In this document: one piece after another, positions 61,196 to 64,000 of the stretch
Numbering within the stretch: position 1 is the first letter of the stretch
Layout: the number at the start of each line of letters is the position of its first letter
DNA from: Gemmatimonadetes bacterium T265
GTDB lineage: Bacteria; Gemmatimonadota; Gemmatimonadetes; Gemmatimonadales; Gemmatimonadaceae
Assembly (NCBI GenBank): GCA_019973575.1
Contig: BPUI01000001.1
Location: 2,926,342-2,990,341 of the forward strand
Direction: 5' to 3'
DNA: 64,000 bases
Notes under the pieces: generated by a model
The model's input: only the letters and a program-made list of their open reading frames with translations
Database searches by the model: none
What the model was told of the DNA's origin: nothing
Position numbers and translations under genes: made by a program

Positions 61196-61825
61196 TTAGC
61201 TCGCGCGCGGCGCCGCCGCCAGCTGGTCGTGGATCTGCTTGATCCGCTGCAGGTGCTGCACAACCGCCGGGCGTACGGTGTCGCGGAGCATCGTCTTGAG
61301 GTCCGCGTCGTGCGCCAACGGGATGAGCGAGGTGTCGAGCGTCTTGAGCGTCATGTCGTGCGAGTCGATCTGCTGCAGCACATACGCCTTGTCGAACTCG
61401 GCGCCCGACTTCGCGCGCAGCGAGTCGAGGGTCGGCCCGGCGTTGCGGCGGAGCTGGAACGAGAGCGCGTTGTCCTCGATGGGCATCTTCTTCTTGTTCA
61501 GCATCTCGCGCAGCGACCGCTCGAAGCGGACGTGCTCGTCGACCATCTGCTGGGCGTAGTCGCGCACGACGGAGTTGGTGCTCTTCGCGAGCGCGAGCTG
61601 GCTCGGGTCGATCTCGTTCGTGTTCGAGACCGAGGCGGTCGCGGCGACCTTCGCGTCGGTGAACATCTTCTCAGGCGCCTCGGCGGGCACGACGGTCACC
61701 GACGGGAAGGTGATCGCGGCGCCCGGGGCGGTCGGGGCCGGCGCGGGAGTGTTCTGCGCGACCGCCGAGCCGGCGGCGAGGCCGAGCGCGCAGAGCAGCG
61801 TGGCAGAGCTGGTGAGGTGACGCAT
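61196..61825 (-). CDS. DUF4142-family exported ferritin-like protein
   Basis: A 209-residue periplasmic protein. Signal peptide (1-23, ending AVAQ), short Ala/Pro linker, then a DUF4142 four-helix domain: ATASVSNTNEIDPSQLALAKSTNSVVRDYAQQMVDEHVRF contains the family pattern (here given by its position, residues 61-100), with KAYVLQQIDSHDMTLKTLD later. Such proteins are thought to adopt a ferritin-like bundle; their role is unknown, perhaps envelope stress. It is 10 bases from the glycerate kinase gene. Confidence 0.8.
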   Translation of the reverse strand: MRHLTSSATLLCALGLAAGSAVAQNTPAPAPTAPGAAITFPSVTVVPAEAPEKMFTDAKVAATASVSNTNEIDPSQLALAKSTNSVVRDYAQQMVDEHVRFERSLREMLNKKKMPIEDNALSFQLRRNAGPTLDSLRAKSGAEFDKAYVLQQIDSHDMTLKTLDTSLIPLAHDADLKTMLRDTVRPAVVQHLQRIKQIHDQLAAAPRAS

Positions 61826-62119
61826 GATCGTAAGTCGTATGTGAATGGATCGCGATAGTTGGCAGGCGCGTGGGGCAAGAAGCGGGAGAGATGCTGCGCG
61901 CGCGCCGCGGTGTCGTTACAACACCGGGTGGATCTATTTGGTGCCAATCCGCCGCGTCCGTTCCGGAGGACGCCCGTGCGTACCAGGGCGGACGGCGTGG
62001 TCGGGCGCGCATGGCCTCGTGCGGGCGAGCTACAGGCGAGCTACAGGAAGGTTAGGGTGGCCCGCGCTATGCCTATGAGAACTGTGGTACCCAAACCCGA
62101 TGGATTGGAGGAGTTCTTC
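61826..62119. other. Divergent intergenic region upstream of DUF4142 and lipoprotein genes
   Basis: About 294 bases with no gene. AT-richer DNA lies at 61826-61860 (AAGTCGTATGTGAATGGATC), probably the DUF4142 promoter. A direct repeat GCGAGCTACAG occurs twice in a row (62025-62035, 62036-62046), about 75 bases before the lipoprotein start. GGAGGAG at 62107-62113 is its ribosome-binding site. Confidence 0.5.
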
Positions 62120-62710
62120 ATGACCCACGCCTCGCTCACTTCTCGCTCCGCCGCGCGTGCGCGCGCCGCGTTCACGATGACTGCCCTGACGCTCGCCGCC
62201 GCGTGTGGCGGCCAGCCCAAGTCCGACGACGGGCTGAAAAGCGACCTTTCGTTGACCACCCGGCCCGCGGCCGGGCAGCAGGTCGTCTCGCCGCAGGAAC
62301 TCACCCCCGGTGTGACGACGCCGGCTGGTACCGTGCCGGGCACCGTTGGCCCGAATGGCGCGCCCGTGACGGCCGTCGCCCCGGCCGCGCCGGCGCCGAA
62401 GACGGACACGATCGTCCACACGGTCTACCGCGACCGCCCCGCACGGCATCATCGCACGGGCTCGTCGTCGGGCGGCACGTCGGGCACGTACAGCAACGGT
62501 ACCGCGAGCAGCGCTCCAACCGTCGCGCAGCAACCGACGGTCCGCCAGGGCCACACCAAGGAGGGGGCGATCATCGGCGGCGCCGCGGGCGCCGTGCTCG
62601 GCGCCGCGACGGGCGGCGTCAAGGGCGGCGTGATCGGCGGCGTCCTCGGCGGGGCCGCGGGCGCGGTCATCGGCAACAACACCGGCGTGAAGCACGTCCC
62701 GCAGCCGTAG
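62120..62710 (+). CDS. Glycine-zipper lipoprotein, paralogue 3
   Basis: A 196-residue protein related to those at 37546 and 38390. Signal sequence ends AAAC (lipobox-like, Cys30). Conserved part: LKSDLSL and [13 protein letters not shown] Ser/Thr/Gly-rich middle part is followed by a long glycine zipper ([17 protein letters not shown] and [17 protein letters not shown]). The leader GGAGGAGTTC before the ATG is the same as that of paralogue 2. It is the most zipper-rich of the three and ends at a strong terminator. Confidence 0.72.
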   Translation: MTHASLTSRSAARARAAFTMTALTLAAACGGQPKSDDGLKSDLSLTTRPAAGQQVVSPQELTPGVTTPAGTVPGTVGPNGAPVTAVAPAAPAPKTDTIVHTVYRDRPARHHRTGSSSGGTSGTYSNGTASSAPTVAQQPTVRQGHTKEGAIIGGAAGAVLGAATGGVKGGVIGGVLGGAAGAVIGNNTGVKHVPQP

Positions 62711-62733
62711 GCCGGGCCGGATCGTTCCGCCGC

Positions 62734-62782
62734 GAGCGCGGGGCGGGCGCCACCACGGCGCCCGCCCCGCGCTCCTATTTTT
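62734..62782 (+). terminator. Rho-independent terminator after lipoprotein gene
   Basis: A perfect 18-bp stem (62734-62751 with 62757-62774, GAGCGCGGGGCGGGCGCC) around ACCAC, followed by CTATTTTT. It lies 23 bases after the lipoprotein stop and 6 bases before the pantothenate kinase ATG, so coaA must be transcribed from a promoter overlapping this hairpin or by readthrough. Confidence 0.9.
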
Positions 62783-62787
62783 GTCCC

Positions 62788-63846
62788 ATGCCGTCCGCCT
62801 CCCGCGCCGCGCCCGACCCCGGCATCGCGACCGAGCGGCGCGCGCGCCCGCGCCTCGGGGCGGTGTCGTCGTTTACCAGTTTCACGCGCGCGCAGTGGGC
62901 GACGCTCCGCGCCAACACGCCGCTCCCCCTCGGCGAGGACGAGCTGCTGCGCCTGCGCGGGCTCAACGAGCCGATGTCGGTCGAGGAGGTGGGCGACGTG
63001 CTCCTCCCGCTCACGCGCCTCATCAACCTCTACGTCGTCGCCGCGCGCGAACTGCTCCAGGTCACCGACACCTTCCTCGGCCGGCCGTCGGTGGTGCCGC
63101 CGTTCGTGATCGGCATCGCCGGGAGCGTCGCGGCCGGCAAGAGTACCGTCGCGCGCGTGCTGCGCGCCGTGCTCGCGCGCTGGCCCGCGCACCCGCGCGT
63201 CGAGCTCGTCACGACCGACGGATTCCTCTACCCGAACGCCGAGCTCGAGGCACGCGGGCTCATGCGGCGGAAGGGTTTCCCCGAGAGCTACGACGTCGGG
63301 CGCCTGCTGCGGTTTCTGGCCGAGGTGAAGTCAGGGGCCGCGACGCTGGAGGCGCCGGTGTACTCGCATCTCGTGTACGACGTCGTGACGGGCGAATGCG
63401 TCGTGGTCCGGCGTCCCGACGTCCTCATCGTCGAAGGGATCAACGTGCTCCAGGCGCCGTCGCGCGCGTCGGACGACCGCGACGCGCGCCCGCGCCAGGT
63501 GGTGAGCGACTTCTTCGACTTCTCGATCTACGTCGACGCCGCCGAGCCGGACCTGCGGCGGTGGTACGTGGACCGGTTCCTCGCCCTGCGCGACACGGCG
63601 TTCCGCGACCCGCAGTCGTACTTCCACCGCTACGCCGCGCTGAGCGAGGCCGAAGCGCGCGCGACCGCCGTGCGGATCTGGGAGGAGATCAACCTCGTGA
63701 ACCTCGTCGAGAACATCGAGGGGACGCGGGAGCGGGCGAGCGTGGTCCTGCGCAAGGGGCCGACGCACGCGGTCGAGGAGGTCCGGCTGAAGCGGACGGC
63801 GCTGGCGCCGGTGCCGCGCGGGGCGGGCGGCGGCGTGAGGAGCTGA
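62788..63846 (+). CDS. coaA: Type I pantothenate kinase
   Basis: A 352-residue P-loop kinase that phosphorylates pantothenate, the first and controlling step of coenzyme A synthesis. Walker [10 protein letters not shown] at 112-120; [56 protein letters not shown] and [10 protein letters not shown] are all characteristic. It has an approximately 25-residue N-terminal extension relative to E. coli CoaA. The ATG at 62788 is only 6 bases past the preceding terminator, so the start might lie further in; MSVEEV-type alternatives fit the family less well. Confidence 0.93.
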   Translation: MPSASRAAPDPGIATERRARPRLGAVSSFTSFTRAQWATLRANTPLPLGEDELLRLRGLNEPMSVEEVGDVLLPLTRLINLYVVAARELLQVTDTFLGRPSVVPPFVIGIAGSVAAGKSTVARVLRAVLARWPAHPRVELVTTDGFLYPNAELEARGLMRRKGFPESYDVGRLLRFLAEVKSGAATLEAPVYSHLVYDVVTGECVVVRRPDVLIVEGINVLQAPSRASDDRDARPRQVVSDFFDFSIYVDAAEPDLRRWYVDRFLALRDTAFRDPQSYFHRYAALSEAEARATAVRIWEEINLVNLVENIEGTRERASVVLRKGPTHAVEEVRLKRTALAPVPRGAGGGVRS

Positions 63847-63910
63847 CGGCTCGCCGCCGACGACGGGCCGTACCCGAGATCGTAGCGCGACGCGCAAATA
63901 TCTCACCGAC

Positions 63911-64000
63911 ATGGACGATCGCGTCGTCAGCGTCCGCCGGGCGTACGATTCGGCGGCGGTCGCGGCGCGGTACGACGCGGCGCGCTTTTCGTCGGCGCCG
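63911..64000 (+). CDS. Start of a SAM-methyltransferase-like gene, cut by window edge
   Basis: Thirty codons are visible from ATG at 63911. VRRAYDSAAVAARYDAARFSS resembles the N-terminus of class I methyltransferases that begin with a tyrosine-rich helix (YDxxAxxYDxxRF). Too little is present to name the family. It follows coaA by 64 bases. Confidence 0.45.
   Translation, partial: MDDRVVSVRRAYDSAAVAARYDAARFSSAP

Overview
The window comes from a very GC-rich (above 70% G+C, judged by eye) Gram-negative bacterium. A SusC/SusD pair in a high-GC genome, TonB-linked proteins, Tat-exported ferritin-like proteins and CgeB-type glycosyltransferases together suggest Gemmatimonadota (Gemmatimonas/Gemmatirosa-like). 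That placement is inference; no rRNA or other marker gene is present. I see no tRNA, rRNA, CRISPR, transposase, phage gene or replication origin.

Layout. (1) 1-15043: a tightly overlapping plus-strand surface-glycan cluster with a CDP-sugar-epimerase-like SDR (cut by the window edge), two dehydrogenases, a class A beta-lactamase, a GT4, three CgeB-type glycosyltransferases, two methyltransferases, a phosphoribosyltransferase-like protein, a GT9-like protein, a glycosidase that looks circularly permuted, a histidine phosphatase and a UDP-xylose-synthase-like SDR. (2) 15063-19312: a frameshifted TonB-C protein, an EamA permease coupled to a VKOR, and a DEAD-box helicase. (3) 19331-22501: two ferritin-like exported proteins and a divergent GntR regulator. 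(4) 22667-26436: an FAD mutase-like enzyme with its GT partner, then an NlpC/P60 hydrolase. (5) 26600-37438: mixed housekeeping genes, including queE/queC (queuosine precursor), TerC, OsmC, pyrophosphatase, a radical SAM DNA-repair-type protein and the agmatine-to-putrescine pair aguA/aguB. (6) 37546-39157: two glycine-zipper lipoproteins; a third paralogue lies at 62120. (7) 39481-51575: a fructan-utilisation locus (sugar porter, LacI regulator, two GH32 enzymes, fructokinase, SusC, SusD) with LacI-type operators. (8) 51749-61185, minus strand: a ROK repressor followed by a seven-gene overlapping operon for an unidentified sugar or polyol, plus a glycerate kinase. (9) 61196-64000: DUF4142 protein, lipoprotein, pantothenate kinase and the start of a methyltransferase-like gene.

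In the fructan locus, surface GH32 enzymes would release fructose or short fructans, SusC/SusD would import oligomers, the sugar porter would import monosaccharide and the PfkB kinase would phosphorylate it, all under the LacI regulator. The adjacent mannitol-dehydrogenase/SDR/ROK-kinase/Rpe operon could interconvert and phosphorylate ketoses and polyols.

Three kinds of non-coding structure stand out: two families of dispersed palindromic repeats sitting at gene 3' ends, and the heptamer GTTAGGC, present at least 38 times on both strands and in every reading frame, often forming stop codons.
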